NCBI GenBank assembly: GCA_900771195.1
Contig: CAAGMZ010000015.1
Coordinates: forward strand, 1-64,000
DNA length: 64,000 bases
Direction of reading: 5' to 3'
DNA from: Lachnospiraceae bacterium
GTDB lineage: Bacteria; Bacillota; Clostridia; Lachnospirales; Lachnospiraceae
In this document: positions 15,715 to 23,996 of the stretch, piece after piece
Layout of the letters: each line of letters starts with the position of its first letter
Numbering within the stretch: position 1 is the stretch's first letter
Notes under the pieces: model-generated
Seen by the model: only the letters and a program-made list of their open reading frames with translations
Database searches by the model: none
What the model was told of the DNA's origin: nothing
Program-made: the position numbers and the translations under genes

Positions 15715-16683
15715 TTAGCGTACTGCCTTCATTGCCATCTCCATACTCTTTCTTGCCTTGTCCCTATCCATCTTAGTCTCACTGATAATCATATCCAGCA
15801 TCTCATCTTCACTGGCATTATATCTGCGTCCCATCCTGACAATGCCACAGACAGCGCCATCTTCTCTTCCTTCTTCTCTTCCGATTTCTATCCTGTCCTC
15901 CCATGCCTTGCACATATTCACCATCTTTGTCTTACCTCCATTCTCACCCATCGGAATATTAATTCCGGTATATGTACTAATCATTGATACTGATTCCACA
16001 TCCATGCTCTTGAATCTTGGGTTGCTGTCAAACAGGTTTACCATCGCTTTCATGTCATGCGAGCATTTGATAACCTCAAGAACCTCCCCCAGAGTAGTCT
16101 TGAACTTTGAAAAATCATCAATCTCATACGGTGACACCAGATTCATCCTGTAGTCAGAAATGTAATTCTTAAGGCGTTCATCAACCTCCCCGAACATTTC
16201 ATAAAGGCTCCTTGCGCCATCCCATCTGCCGGACCCCCAGTAAACAGTAATTGTAATTATCGGTATAAGTCTGTCACCCTTGTGAAAGCCTGACAGGTAT
16301 TCATCCTCTGAGCAGTTATCCCTGTTTTTTTTATGTTTTTTTCCAATAGCCTTCACCTGCGCTCCATAATTAACAGCATCATAAAGCATGCTCTTTACTG
16401 CTGCAGCATAGTGTATCTTTGCCTGATTTTCAACACCTATGAGAACTATGTATTCATTTCCGGTGAACTTTATCACTGCATTCTTTAACAGATCCCGCAT
16501 ACGTTGTATGTTCACCTTGTCATTTCCATTTTCCCGTATTGAAAGCACCTCCGCAGCATCGCTTTCCCTCAACGATTCCGGACTTATCACCTGTTCCCCG
16601 TCAAAAAGCACGGCGTTGCATAAATCTGCAAATCTTGTGTTATCCGCCAGATACTCCTTTGCCTTAATATCCTTTGCCCCCAT
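15715..16683 (-). CDS. Rpn-family (PD-(D/E)XK) putative nuclease
   Basis: This 322-residue protein resembles the Rpn/transposase_31-like family of recombination-promoting nucleases, common and often multicopy in Lachnospiraceae. The segment IVLIGVENQAKIHYAAAVKSMLYDAVNYGAQ matches the family core (ExQ of the PD-(D/E)XK fold; key residues Glu and Gln), and IPIITITVYWGSGRWDG is also typical. The C-terminal quarter is charged and helical, with REEGREDG. It is not flanked by visible terminal repeats, so it is not shown to be mobile here. AAAGGGGAAG precedes the ATG. Upstream lies a dyad at 16721-16743. Confidence 0.85.
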   Translation of the reverse strand: MGAKDIKAKEYLADNTRFADLCNAVLFDGEQVISPESLRESDAAEVLSIRENGNDKVNIQRMRDLLKNAVIKFTGNEYIVLIGVENQAKIHYAAAVKSMLYDAVNYGAQVKAIGKKHKKNRDNCSEDEYLSGFHKGDRLIPIITITVYWGSGRWDGARSLYEMFGEVDERLKNYISDYRMNLVSPYEIDDFSKFKTTLGEVLEVIKCSHDMKAMVNLFDSNPRFKSMDVESVSMISTYTGINIPMGENGGKTKMVNMCKAWEDRIEIGREEGREDGAVCGIVRMGRRYNASEDEMLDMIISETKMDRDKARKSMEMAMKAVR

Positions 16684-16720
16684 AAACTTCCCCTTTCGTA
16701 TGTATAGTCAGGTTCCGAAT

Positions 16721-16743
16721 ATACGGACAGTTGATGTCTGTAT
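16721..16743. promoter_or_regulatory. Operator-like dyad upstream of the Rpn-type gene
   Basis: ATACGGACA and TGTCTGTAT form an inverted repeat with one mismatch around GTTGA, centred about 50 bp before the ATG. It could bind a repressor or form a leader hairpin. The gap 16684-17046 contains this dyad and the terminator at 16937-16976 but no convincing gene. Confidence 0.5.
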
Positions 16744-16936
16744 ACTAAATGTAGCACCATTGACATCACATTTCAAGCCGTGAACCACAAATTGTCCATC
16801 AGGTACAATATCTTCCGCATTTCAGAAACCACATAAAAAAATCGGGATTCGAAAAGAACCTTTTCAAGAATTTCTACTGTCATCATAACACAAATTTCGG
16901 AGATCAAATATAAAATAATCATAAATTTTATGTTAC

Positions 16937-16976
16937 AAAAACCGGAATTACCCCCTTCGTCCATGGATAATCCCGG
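16937..16976 (-). terminator. Intrinsic terminator of the 44-residue membrane protein gene
   Basis: On the minus strand CCGGGATTA-CC pairs with GG-TAATTCCGG and is followed by TTTTTG. Confidence 0.7.
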
Positions 16977-17046
16977 TCCTGTTTATAATAAGCCTTCGTT
17001 CTGCATAACCCTTTATTATTTAAGTGCTTCCCCTTTTAATGCACTT

Positions 17047-17181
17047 TTATTTTTCTCTTCTGTCTGTATCCTCATTATTCCCCTTTTTTTCGTGTGTTTT
17101 GCCGTTCTCGAGAATGAAGCTCCACACGCCGGCCCCTACGGCAATCAGAAACATCACTCCGGCAAAAATATTTAATCCCAT
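17047..17181 (-). CDS. 44-residue single-pass membrane protein
   Basis: This short gene reads MGLNIFAGVMFLIAVG at its start, a helix of about 18 residues, then a hydrophilic tail with many Lys, Glu, Asn and Asp, ending DRREK. GGGGAGG lies 5 nt before the ATG at 17181, the strongest evidence that it is translated. A terminator follows on the same strand. I do not recognise the family. The topology suggests a small membrane regulator or toxin-like peptide, but neither is shown. Confidence 0.7.
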   Translation of the reverse strand: MGLNIFAGVMFLIAVGAGVWSFILENGKTHEKKGNNEDTDRREK

Positions 17182-17268
17182 GTCTGCCTCCCCTGGCCAA
17201 GCACACAGAATCAGGCATACTAATTCCGTATGCTTTTGATTCTCATTTTCTATGTACTTCGGAGATGG

Positions 17269-17661
17269 TCAGAAACGTTTTTTTCCGTCCCGGTCGTGAA
17301 TATAGTCCGTTATTACTTTACATGAGATGTTATTGACGTATTGTGCCGTTTCCTGTTCGGAACAGAATCTGTTTCCGTAAGGATAGAACTTAGTGAAATA
17401 AAGAAAAAACGATATTGCCTTTTCAAAGTGTACTGATTCACTGTCAACTCTGACTACCCTTGTATGCAATCCAAGCATGTCTGATGTGCAGCCATGAACC
17501 TCAGCAACCACCTGACACGACGGCGCAGAAGAGAAAAAGCTCTCCCATCCGTCTGTGCGCATCAAATCAGAACCTGCCCTGACACCGCCAAAGCAGATTC
17601 CCGATACAGCTATAACTGCTGCCACAATGACATACATGATTGCTGATTTCTTAATGCGCAT
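17269..17661 (-). CDS. Exported or anchored protein of unknown function
   Basis: About 130 residues: an N-terminal basic stretch and hydrophobic segment (MRIKKSAIMYVIVAAVIAVSG is the start region) indicate export or membrane anchoring. The rest has four Cys and the hydrophilic end DYIHDRDGKKRF. I do not recognise a family. The start at 17661 is chosen because GGGAG lies upstream and the signal-like segment then begins properly; the frame is open to 17730 and overlaps the preceding gene. It follows the DUF1934 gene on the same strand. Confidence 0.65.
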   Translation of the reverse strand: MRIKKSAIMYVIVAAVIAVSGICFGGVRAGSDLMRTDGWESFFSSAPSCQVVAEVHGCTSDMLGLHTRVVRVDSESVHFEKAISFFLYFTKFYPYGNRFCSEQETAQYVNNISCKVITDYIHDRDGKKRF

Positions 17662-17719
17662 TCCCCTTACTCCCATGATTTGTCCGGAATATTTTGCCGG
17701 TTTCAGCCGTATTCCGGTT

Positions 17720-18160
17720 TTAATCATCAAGTGATTCTATCTCAATATGTACCTTGCACTGATTCACATAGTCAAGATTAACCTCAAGACCATACCTGAT
17801 ATCAACAATAATTTTGTTCTCGCTCTCAGTCACAATAATCTCGGATGTATCGACCCCCAGATTAAGCCCACCAAAAGGCGTAGAAAAATAGTTCATATTT
17901 TTCTGTCCCATGGTGAATACCATATGAGCTGACTTGGGCCCCCTGGCTATGAGTTCAACTTCCTTATCCGATATTTTAAGGAGATTCTCATTAGACTTGT
18001 CCGACATCTCAATAGGCTCTTCATACTTCACATAATGTTTTCCGTTGCGCTTGTAGTAAGCCCCGATGTTTATCACTTCAATATTGTCGTCCGCTTCGGT
18101 TCCGTCGGCACTCTCAGCGCTGTGAAGCCCTGATATCTTAATGCATACTTTTTTATTCAT
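17720..18160 (-). CDS. DUF1934 (YwiB-like beta-barrel) protein
   Basis: This 146-residue protein fits DUF1934, a calycin-like small beta-barrel family of Firmicutes related to YwiB. Typical features are the N-terminal VCIKISGLH, IGAYYKRNGKHYVKYEEP and STPFGGLNLGVDT. Function is unknown. The ATG overlaps the ddl stop by 4 bp, so translation is coupled to cell-wall precursor synthesis; any functional link is inference. Confidence 0.85.
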   Translation of the reverse strand: MNKKVCIKISGLHSAESADGTEADDNIEVINIGAYYKRNGKHYVKYEEPIEMSDKSNENLLKISDKEVELIARGPKSAHMVFTMGQKNMNYFSTPFGGLNLGVDTSEIIVTESENKIIVDIRYGLEVNLDYVNQCKVHIEIESLDD

Positions 18161-19236
18161 GATATGTACCTTTTATATCTTGTAAATGCGTTGTCAATAA
18201 GCATATCGACAAGCTCTTTCTTATCTGTTCCCCTTTTCTCCCAAAGCATGGGATACATACTGATTGAGGTAAATCCCGGCATTGTGTTAAGCTCGTTAAA
18301 CACCACCTCATCAGTCCCATTTTCAAGGAAAAAGTCTACTCTTGCAAGTCCGAATCCGTCAACAGCCCTGAATATCTTAACCGCATCCTCCCGTATTTCA
18401 TCTTCCCTGCCTTCGGGAAGAACAGGACTTACATCCGTCTTGGAATCTGCGTTGTTATACTTGGCATCAAAATCATAAAATGCCGCACTGTCTGCCGCAA
18501 GGACTTCTCCCACACCTGATGCCTTCACATCATCACCGCCGAACACTGCACATTCAATTTCTCGCCCGACAATTGTCTCCTCCACGAGGATTTTTTCATC
18601 ATTCTGTGCTGCAATTTTAAGTCCCTCTTCAAGCTCTGCTCTGTTGTGGGCTTTGGTAACGCCCCTGGATGAGCCTGCATTGCTGGGCTTTACAAATACC
18701 GGATATGAAAGCTCTGCCTCAACTCTTGCCACACATTCGTCCATATCCGAAAGCTCATGCCTTCTGACCGGCACATACTGTGCCTGTCGTATGCCCCCTA
18801 TCGCGTTAACTAAAACCTTGGTAAAAAGCTTATCCATCGAAACCGCCGAAGCCACAACTCCGCAGCCTACATAAGGGATACCCGCAAGCTCCAGTATTCC
18901 CTGAACCGTACCATCCTCACCAAAAAGACCGTGAAGCACGGGAAAAACAACATCAACACGGACAGCTTCTGCCTTACCGTCACAAATCTTCACAAATCCC
19001 CCATGGGCTCTGTCAGGCGAAAGTATCATGGTTACTGATGATTTTTCCCAGCTTCCGTCTTCAATGCTTTGCACGCTGTCCGTCAGAAGCCAGCGCCCGT
19101 CCTTTGTTATTCCCACAATGAGAATATCGTATTTGGCAGTATCTATATTGTTGATAACTGTTACAGCCGAAACGCATGAAACCTCATGCTCAGATGACTG
19201 ACCGCCGAACAGAACGGCAATCCTTTTTTTATCCAT
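18157..19236 (-). CDS. ddl: D-alanine--D-alanine ligase
   Basis: This 359-residue ATP-grasp enzyme joins two D-Ala for the peptidoglycan stem. It starts KKRIAVLFGGQSSEHEVSC, followed by HGLFGEDGTVQG, the ATP-grasp segment FVKPSNAGSSRGV, and FNELNTMPGFTSISMYP with the metal-binding Glu and Asn. Substrate choice (D-Ala versus D-Ser or D-Lac) is taken as D-Ala from overall family fit. The ATG at 19236 with GAGGAAGG upstream is preferred to the in-frame start at 19254. spoIIR lies just upstream. Confidence 0.94.
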   Translation of the reverse strand: MDKKRIAVLFGGQSSEHEVSCVSAVTVINNIDTAKYDILIVGITKDGRWLLTDSVQSIEDGSWEKSSVTMILSPDRAHGGFVKICDGKAEAVRVDVVFPVLHGLFGEDGTVQGILELAGIPYVGCGVVASAVSMDKLFTKVLVNAIGGIRQAQYVPVRRHELSDMDECVARVEAELSYPVFVKPSNAGSSRGVTKAHNRAELEEGLKIAAQNDEKILVEETIVGREIECAVFGGDDVKASGVGEVLAADSAAFYDFDAKYNNADSKTDVSPVLPEGREDEIREDAVKIFRAVDGFGLARVDFFLENGTDEVVFNELNTMPGFTSISMYPMLWEKRGTDKKELVDMLIDNAFTRYKRYIS

Positions 19237-19250
19237 TTTATGTACCTTCC

Positions 19251-19889
19251 TCATTGAAAAAATTTATTAAGAAATGTCAGATATTTAAACCCGACCTGAT
19301 AATCATCATTCTCCAAATCATGCATGGTTATGGCATCATATGCCTCATCAGACAACACATTTCTGAACATATTCTTGGTATCATCAGGAACTATCGTATA
19401 TGTCTGGTCGACAAAACACAATGGAGGAAACAAAACACACCACCAGTTTTTGCCATCTGCCTCACCGATGTCCACCCTGAATGCCTCATATTCTCCCGGT
19501 GGAAAACTCATATCTCCATATGTCTTCATAGGAAAATATGACCGTTCAAAATACACATTTACATCATATGCATATCCCTCGTCCTTTATCACCTTAAGAG
19601 CAAGCTCTCTTATGCTGTCCGTGTCATCATATAAAATATTCCGGGCCTCATCAAGACTGTCTGCATCGGCAAGCTGCCCTTTCATATATTTCACGACCGC
19701 ATCCTTTACCTTGAGCTTGAGCCTCTGGTCTTCCTCGCTGTCACTGGCCGCACGGATATGAAATCTTATAATATTGTCTGCAATCTCCTTCTGTATCCTG
19801 TATTCCTGACTGTGTGAATATCTGTATGTACCAAAAACAAGTGCCGCAATCACTGTCATAAAAACAGCAGCCGTCAATATCTTCTTCAT
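19251..19889 (-). CDS. spoIIR: Stage II sporulation protein R
   Basis: This 212-residue secreted forespore signal triggers SpoIIGA processing of pro-sigma-E in the mother cell in characterised species. The N-terminal hydrophobic segment (about 4-22) serves for export. Signature regions are RFHIRAASDSEEDQRLKLKVKDAV and NWWCVLFPPLCFVD. ACGGAGG precedes the ATG. Normally a sigma-F target; no promoter of that class is claimed. The stop comes 14 bp before the ddl start. Confidence 0.95.
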   Translation of the reverse strand: MKKILTAAVFMTVIAALVFGTYRYSHSQEYRIQKEIADNIIRFHIRAASDSEEDQRLKLKVKDAVVKYMKGQLADADSLDEARNILYDDTDSIRELALKVIKDEGYAYDVNVYFERSYFPMKTYGDMSFPPGEYEAFRVDIGEADGKNWWCVLFPPLCFVDQTYTIVPDDTKNMFRNVLSDEAYDAITMHDLENDDYQVGFKYLTFLNKFFQ

Positions 19890-19947
19890 AGTTTACCTCC
19901 GTTTCTATGAAGATTATTGACAGTATCCGGAATCTTATTCGTTTATT

Positions 19948-20604
19948 TTACTCGATTATTCTATTCTGTCTGCTTACATGAGCAGCTATCAGCCTCTCGG
20001 CCTTCTCCACATCACCGGCGGCCAGTGTCTCGGCAATCTGCCGGTGTTCATTGTAAATAGCCTCGTAATCCTTTTCCATACGCAGATATTCAAACTTGTA
20101 CCTGAGAATCTTCTGCTCAAATACCTCATTAATATCATGAACAATTTTGCTGCCTGTGGCATCACAGATACATCTGTGAAATGCATTATCTGCCAACGAC
20201 AGCTTTCGCACATCCCCTGCTCTTACAGCTCTCAGGAAATTTTCGTTGGCATCCTCCATCTTTCTGATATCTTCACTGCTAATATTGACTGCTGCCATCC
20301 TGACGCACATTTGCCCCAGTACTTTTCTCATCTCAGTGGCGTCCCTTACATCCTTGGCGTTAATTGATGCCACTCTGGCCCCGCGGTCCTTTATTGTAAT
20401 GACCATATCTTCTTTTTCAAGCCTTTTTATCGCATCTCGTACCGGGGTGCGGCTGACTCCCATCTTTTCCGCAAGCTTTATTTCCATAAGCCTGTCTCCC
20501 GGAAGCAGCTCGCCATTTACTATGCTGTCCTTTAGCTGTCTGTAAACCATATCTCCAAGTGAGTTGCCGTTGTCTTCTTCGTTAAAATGTATAAGAGATA
20601 TCAT
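19948..20604 (-). CDS. GntR/FadR-family transcriptional regulator
   Basis: This 218-residue regulator has an N-terminal winged helix-turn-helix (GDRLMEIKLAEKMGVSRTPVRDAIKRLE) and a C-terminal all-helical FCD ligand domain containing DNAFHRCICDATGS and NEHRQIAETLAAGD, whose His and Asp usually bind a metal and a small acid. The effector is unknown. GGAGG lies 6 nt before the ATG. It sits 20 bp after ispE on the same strand, suggesting a bicistron. Confidence 0.93.
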   Translation of the reverse strand: MISLIHFNEEDNGNSLGDMVYRQLKDSIVNGELLPGDRLMEIKLAEKMGVSRTPVRDAIKRLEKEDMVITIKDRGARVASINAKDVRDATEMRKVLGQMCVRMAAVNISSEDIRKMEDANENFLRAVRAGDVRKLSLADNAFHRCICDATGSKIVHDINEVFEQKILRYKFEYLRMEKDYEAIYNEHRQIAETLAAGDVEKAERLIAAHVSRQNRIIE

Positions 20605-20623
20605 ATGTTTCCTCCGCAGTTAT

Positions 20624-21484
20624 CTACACCAGATGAGCCGTATAACTGTTACGTACCAGCCCGCTTTTCTTAAGCATCTCATTGCAGCGGACCGCCTCAT
20701 CCCCGCTTTCAAAAAGACCGAACACTGTAGGACCGCTTCCGCTCATAAGAGCACCAAGTGCTCCATTGTCCACCATGAATTTCTTAATCTGCGATATAAC
20801 AGGATTTTCCGTCTCGGTGACTGTCTCAAGTACATTACAGAGTCTTGAAGCAACTCCCTTTATATCACTGTTCTTTATGGCTTCTATCATTCCGTCTATG
20901 TCAGGATGAACCGTGTTCTCATCAAGAACAAGCTTCTCGTAAACATATCTTGTAGAAATCCGTAAATTGGGCTTTCCTATTACAACCGTGCATTCGGGAC
21001 AGTCCGGAAGTCTGGTTAACTTTTCTCCGATTCCCTCGGCAAGTGCTGTGCCGCCCATTACACAATACGGTATATCGGCTCCAAGCTTTGCTCCAAGCTC
21101 CATAAGTTCGTTTTCCGAAGCCCCGATGTTCCAAAGCTCATTGACGCCTTTAAGTACCGCTGCTGCGTCCGAGCTGCCGCCTGCCATTCCCGCTGACACC
21201 GGAATAAACTTATACAGGTCAATATCCATGCCATCAGCTATGCCGTATTTTTCTTTCATGAGTGCTGCTGCCTTATATACAAGGTTGTCCGGTCCCGAAG
21301 GAAGATATGAAAGATTTGTCTTCATTCTTATGCCTCTGCCCGGCGCCTTATAAATATTGACTTTGTCAAAGATGTCAACGCTCTGCATTATCATACGAAC
21401 CTGATGGTAACCATTATCAAGCGTGCCAATCACATCAAGCCCAAGATTAATCTTTCCGTATGCCTTAAGATTGATATATTCCAT
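20624..21484 (-). CDS. ispE: 4-diphosphocytidyl-2-C-methyl-D-erythritol kinase
   Basis: This 286-residue GHMP kinase phosphorylates CDP-ME in the MEP isoprenoid pathway, one step after IspD (39136-39834). Motifs are KAYGKINLGLDVIG, the ATP loop PVSAGMAGGSSDAAAVL, and the C-terminal GALMSGSGPTVFG. The ATG at 21484 with AAGGAG upstream is the true start; the frame upstream runs through the promoter and repeat region. Its promoter is at 21515-21543. Confidence 0.95.
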   Translation of the reverse strand: MEYINLKAYGKINLGLDVIGTLDNGYHQVRMIMQSVDIFDKVNIYKAPGRGIRMKTNLSYLPSGPDNLVYKAAALMKEKYGIADGMDIDLYKFIPVSAGMAGGSSDAAAVLKGVNELWNIGASENELMELGAKLGADIPYCVMGGTALAEGIGEKLTRLPDCPECTVVIGKPNLRISTRYVYEKLVLDENTVHPDIDGMIEAIKNSDIKGVASRLCNVLETVTETENPVISQIKKFMVDNGALGALMSGSGPTVFGLFESGDEAVRCNEMLKKSGLVRNSYTAHLV

Positions 21485-21514
21485 GTGTTCTCCTTCTTGC
21501 GGACTTCTGCATAC

Positions 21515-21543
21515 ATTATACTTACTAATCGCACTTAAATCAA
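21515..21543 (-). promoter_or_regulatory. Promoter of ispE
   Basis: TTGATT (21538-21543) and TATAAT (21515-21520) lie on the minus strand with a 17-bp spacer. Hairpin copy C starts 12 bp beyond the -35 box. Confidence 0.8.
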
Positions 21544-21554
21544 CCCAATAATTG

Positions 21555-21638
21555 GGCTGTGAAATGTTTTTTGTGGGCGGTCGCTTGCGCTTAGCTGGCT
21601 GTGGAATGTTTTTTGTGGGCGGTCGCTTGCGCTTAGTT
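21555..21638. repeat. 42-bp tandem duplication forming the left arm of hairpin element C
   Basis: 21555-21596 and 21597-21638 differ at only two positions. Each unit spans the outer stem arm and the CGCTTGCGCTTAG loop. Confidence 0.9.
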
Positions 21639-21722
21639 GGGGCGGTAGCGGTACTAAGCACGCAAAATACGCGTGCTAAGGACCGACTGCCCCAAAAACC
21701 GCCACAAAAAACATTCCACAGC
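21597..21722 (+). repeat. Hairpin repeat element, copy C
   Basis: The outer stem 21597-21623 pairs with about 21696-21722 with a single-base slip. The inner stem TTGGGGCGGTAGCGGTAC (21637-21654) pairs with 21680-21695, again with a 2-nt bulge at TAG. The apical stem GCACGC/GCGTGC (21658-21663, 21671-21676) closes the same AAAATAC loop as copy A. The apical pairs of A and C are fully compensatory (GCGTGC/GCACGC against GCACGC/GCGTGC). No gene overlaps it. Confidence 0.8.
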
Positions 21723-21886
21723 CCGGTCAGTATGTGCCGGTACAATGATATCTTACGGCAGCCCTGTCACTGAACTGCCGCTAAAATTTTCACGGTCCGG
21801 TCAGTATATGCCGGTACAATGATACCTTACGGCAGCCCTGTCACTGAACTGCCGCTAAAATTTTCACGGTCCGGTCAGAATATGCC
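21723..21886. repeat. 74-bp tandem repeat, 2.2 copies
   Basis: Units at 21723-21796 and 21797-21870 differ at two positions; a third, partial unit runs from 21871 to about 21886. Each unit contains CGGCAG/CTGCCG, able to form a hairpin. It directly adjoins hairpin copy C and ends about 20 bp before the SipL-like gene stop. Confidence 0.88.
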
Positions 21887-21908
21887 GATATGCAGGTATC
21901 TCGTCTCC

Positions 21909-23447
21909 TTAAACCCTGCTTTTTATTATCATAAGCTTTGTTCCCGGAGCAACCTCCTGGCCTGTAAGTTCATTGATATCCATTATGTTTTTTATGGTAG
22001 TGCAATACTTTTTAGCTATATCCCATAATGTATCGTCCTCCCTTGTAATGTAACCTACTATCCCGGGCAGAGCTTTTATTTTTTCATAATCAGGCTTTTC
22101 GGCTTTCACTCCGTATATTATTGAAGCCTCGTGTCGTTCTGTCACAGTTATCTCGGCAGAGGTTACACACTTGATATTGATTTCGCCGCCGCCCGTAAGA
22201 AGAGTTGATATCTGAAGAGCGCCCGGCCTGCATGAATAGACACAGTCATCAGAGGCAGCCGGAATGTCAGCCTTTTCGCTAAAGGGAACCTCATACCGTA
22301 CATATCCGATTTTGTCATTATCATCAGGCTTTATGTAAATGACATCCACCGTAACCGAACCCTCAACGGTAACGCCGGCGCCGTCCACCACTATATCACC
22401 CAGATTAATCCGGCCACTGCTGTCGATTATCTGGAGTATTCCTCCCTCGGGAATTCTGAATCTTTCTTCCATCCGGCATTTGACGCTGTTTCTTATAAGA
22501 TATGACTGATATTCTATGTTTTCCTTGTCGAGCTGCAGATCATATGACGGAGAATAGGCATCTGACAATATCTCATATTCCTCATCTGCATATCCCTTTA
22601 TGTCAAGGTCAAGGATAAGCTCTCCGTCAAGTATTCTCATCTCTCCGTTGGCATCCGGTCTGGCAATAAGGCTCTGCTCAGACACCGCGGCCGATATGTC
22701 CGGAAGCATTTCTTCCGTGCATCCCGCTGCCTGTATTTTTCCTGAAAAAGGAATAACATCATCATAAAAATTCATTTCATCCGTACCGTCCGCCGTGTAA
22801 ATGCAAAAAACACACAGCTCGCCTTTTATCGCAATTTCTCCGTCGCAAGCCCTCATATCCATGTTTTGTATCCTGAGCTCGCTCCAGACAATCTCACCGA
22901 TGTTTTCCCTGTCGGACGGAATGTTCATTGATTCCCTGATTCTGAAAATATCCTTTTTGTTGGTTATGAGCTGCATCACATTGATTCTGCTGCCCTTGGA
23001 CTGAAGGTTCTCCAGTGTAAGTCCGGTAACAGCTTCCCTGCTGCTTTGTGCTTCAACACATATATTTATGGTCACAACGGCCTTAACGCTGATTTTGCGC
23101 GAATTTATCACATTGACCGTGATATCTTCCAGATTGCAGTTGTATTTAATTATGTCCTGTGTCGTCATTCCTTCTATTGGAATTACTTCCTCAAAATCAA
23201 TCTGTCCTTCCATTGATGACGGTCCGTTTCCGCCTGCATAGAGAAGCCTGTACCTTATCTTTCCTCCTATGGCTGTCCTTTCCTCCATCGGCCGCACTTT
23301 TTCCACGATAACATCGGCTGTTTCCTTGATTTTTTTGACTATGTCGGGCTTATTGTCCGGCACGTTAAAATCATCGTCAACCGTTACAATCTGCTGTGCT
23401 CTTCCCCTCTCAAAATTCATATGTATGCTTTTTTTGCTTATTTCCAT
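21909..23447 (-). CDS. SPOCS (DUF3794)/LysM protein, SipL-like spore morphogenesis factor
   Basis: About 512 residues. Tandem SPOCS (DUF3794) domains occupy the first 440 residues or so (IVTVDDDFNVPDNKPDIVKKI is diagnostic of the N-terminal domain), and one LysM domain ends the protein (about 465-510, ITREDDTLWDIAKKYCTT). In Clostridioides difficile the protein with this layout, SipL, binds SpoIVA through LysM to encase the spore in coat. Orthology is probable, not proven. The start at 23447, with AGGGG upstream, is preferred to 23513. No membrane segment is present. Confidence 0.85.
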   Translation of the reverse strand: MEISKKSIHMNFERGRAQQIVTVDDDFNVPDNKPDIVKKIKETADVIVEKVRPMEERTAIGGKIRYRLLYAGGNGPSSMEGQIDFEEVIPIEGMTTQDIIKYNCNLEDITVNVINSRKISVKAVVTINICVEAQSSREAVTGLTLENLQSKGSRINVMQLITNKKDIFRIRESMNIPSDRENIGEIVWSELRIQNMDMRACDGEIAIKGELCVFCIYTADGTDEMNFYDDVIPFSGKIQAAGCTEEMLPDISAAVSEQSLIARPDANGEMRILDGELILDLDIKGYADEEYEILSDAYSPSYDLQLDKENIEYQSYLIRNSVKCRMEERFRIPEGGILQIIDSSGRINLGDIVVDGAGVTVEGSVTVDVIYIKPDDNDKIGYVRYEVPFSEKADIPAASDDCVYSCRPGALQISTLLTGGGEINIKCVTSAEITVTERHEASIIYGVKAEKPDYEKIKALPGIVGYITREDDTLWDIAKKYCTTIKNIMDINELTGQEVAPGTKLMIIKSRV

Positions 23448-23541
23448 AATTAAACCCCTGCTTTCCACATCATTAAGTTCATATGCATACTTACCTAATG
23501 ATATGTGTGTCAACAGGGGTTTATGACTTTTGTCGTCTGTA

Positions 23542-23946
23542 TCATTGAAATATTATGTTTTTGTCCGTATTTTCAATCTTGAGCACTATGTATGGATACG
23601 TAGCCATCTTATTTACAGCCTCGCCTGAGCCGGGTCCCAAAAGCGTGGTGTGAAGAGTGATGCTGTCATTTCCCTCATTCATGCTGTCAACTCTTATGCT
23701 GTAGCCGCCGGTGGGCTGCTGTCCATAGCCTACCGCAATGTAAAGATATCCATCTATGGCTGCCGTCATCGTAAATTCTTCAGCTTTGGCCTGTTCGATT
23801 GATGTAAGAAATTCTTCGGGCACTGCTGTTTTTTCGACCACCGTAAAATCAACCGGAGTCTCTCCGTTTCTGTCTGCTCCGATTCTGCCGCAGCCGCTTA
23901 TAACGACTGCAATGAATATCATAAGTGCAAGAAAAGATTTTTTCAT
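23542..23946 (-). CDS. PrcB-domain lipoprotein
   Basis: This 134-residue protein has a lipoprotein signal peptide with lipobox-like VISGC (Cys at residue 19). The body matches the PrcB C-terminal domain, with DGYLYIAVGYGQQPTGGYSI and LLGPGSGEAV. PrcB was named from a Treponema protease complex; in Firmicutes the domain occurs in secreted lipoproteins of unknown role. It lies just upstream of the SipL-like gene on the same strand. Confidence 0.85.
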   Translation of the reverse strand: MKKSFLALMIFIAVVISGCGRIGADRNGETPVDFTVVEKTAVPEEFLTSIEQAKAEEFTMTAAIDGYLYIAVGYGQQPTGGYSIRVDSMNEGNDSITLHTTLLGPGSGEAVNKMATYPYIVLKIENTDKNIIFQ

Positions 23947-23996
23947 GCCGGCCTTCTTTTTTTATTTATATATATGCCGCAGTGCGTTTTTAATGA

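Noticed and set aside
15715..16683. Rpn-type gene as part of an active transposon
   Set aside because: No terminal inverted repeats or target duplications were found around it; family membership alone does not show mobility.
16773..16964. 63-codon minus-strand frame downstream of the 44-residue protein
   Set aside because: It begins inside the terminator at 16937-16976 and has no supporting ribosome binding site.
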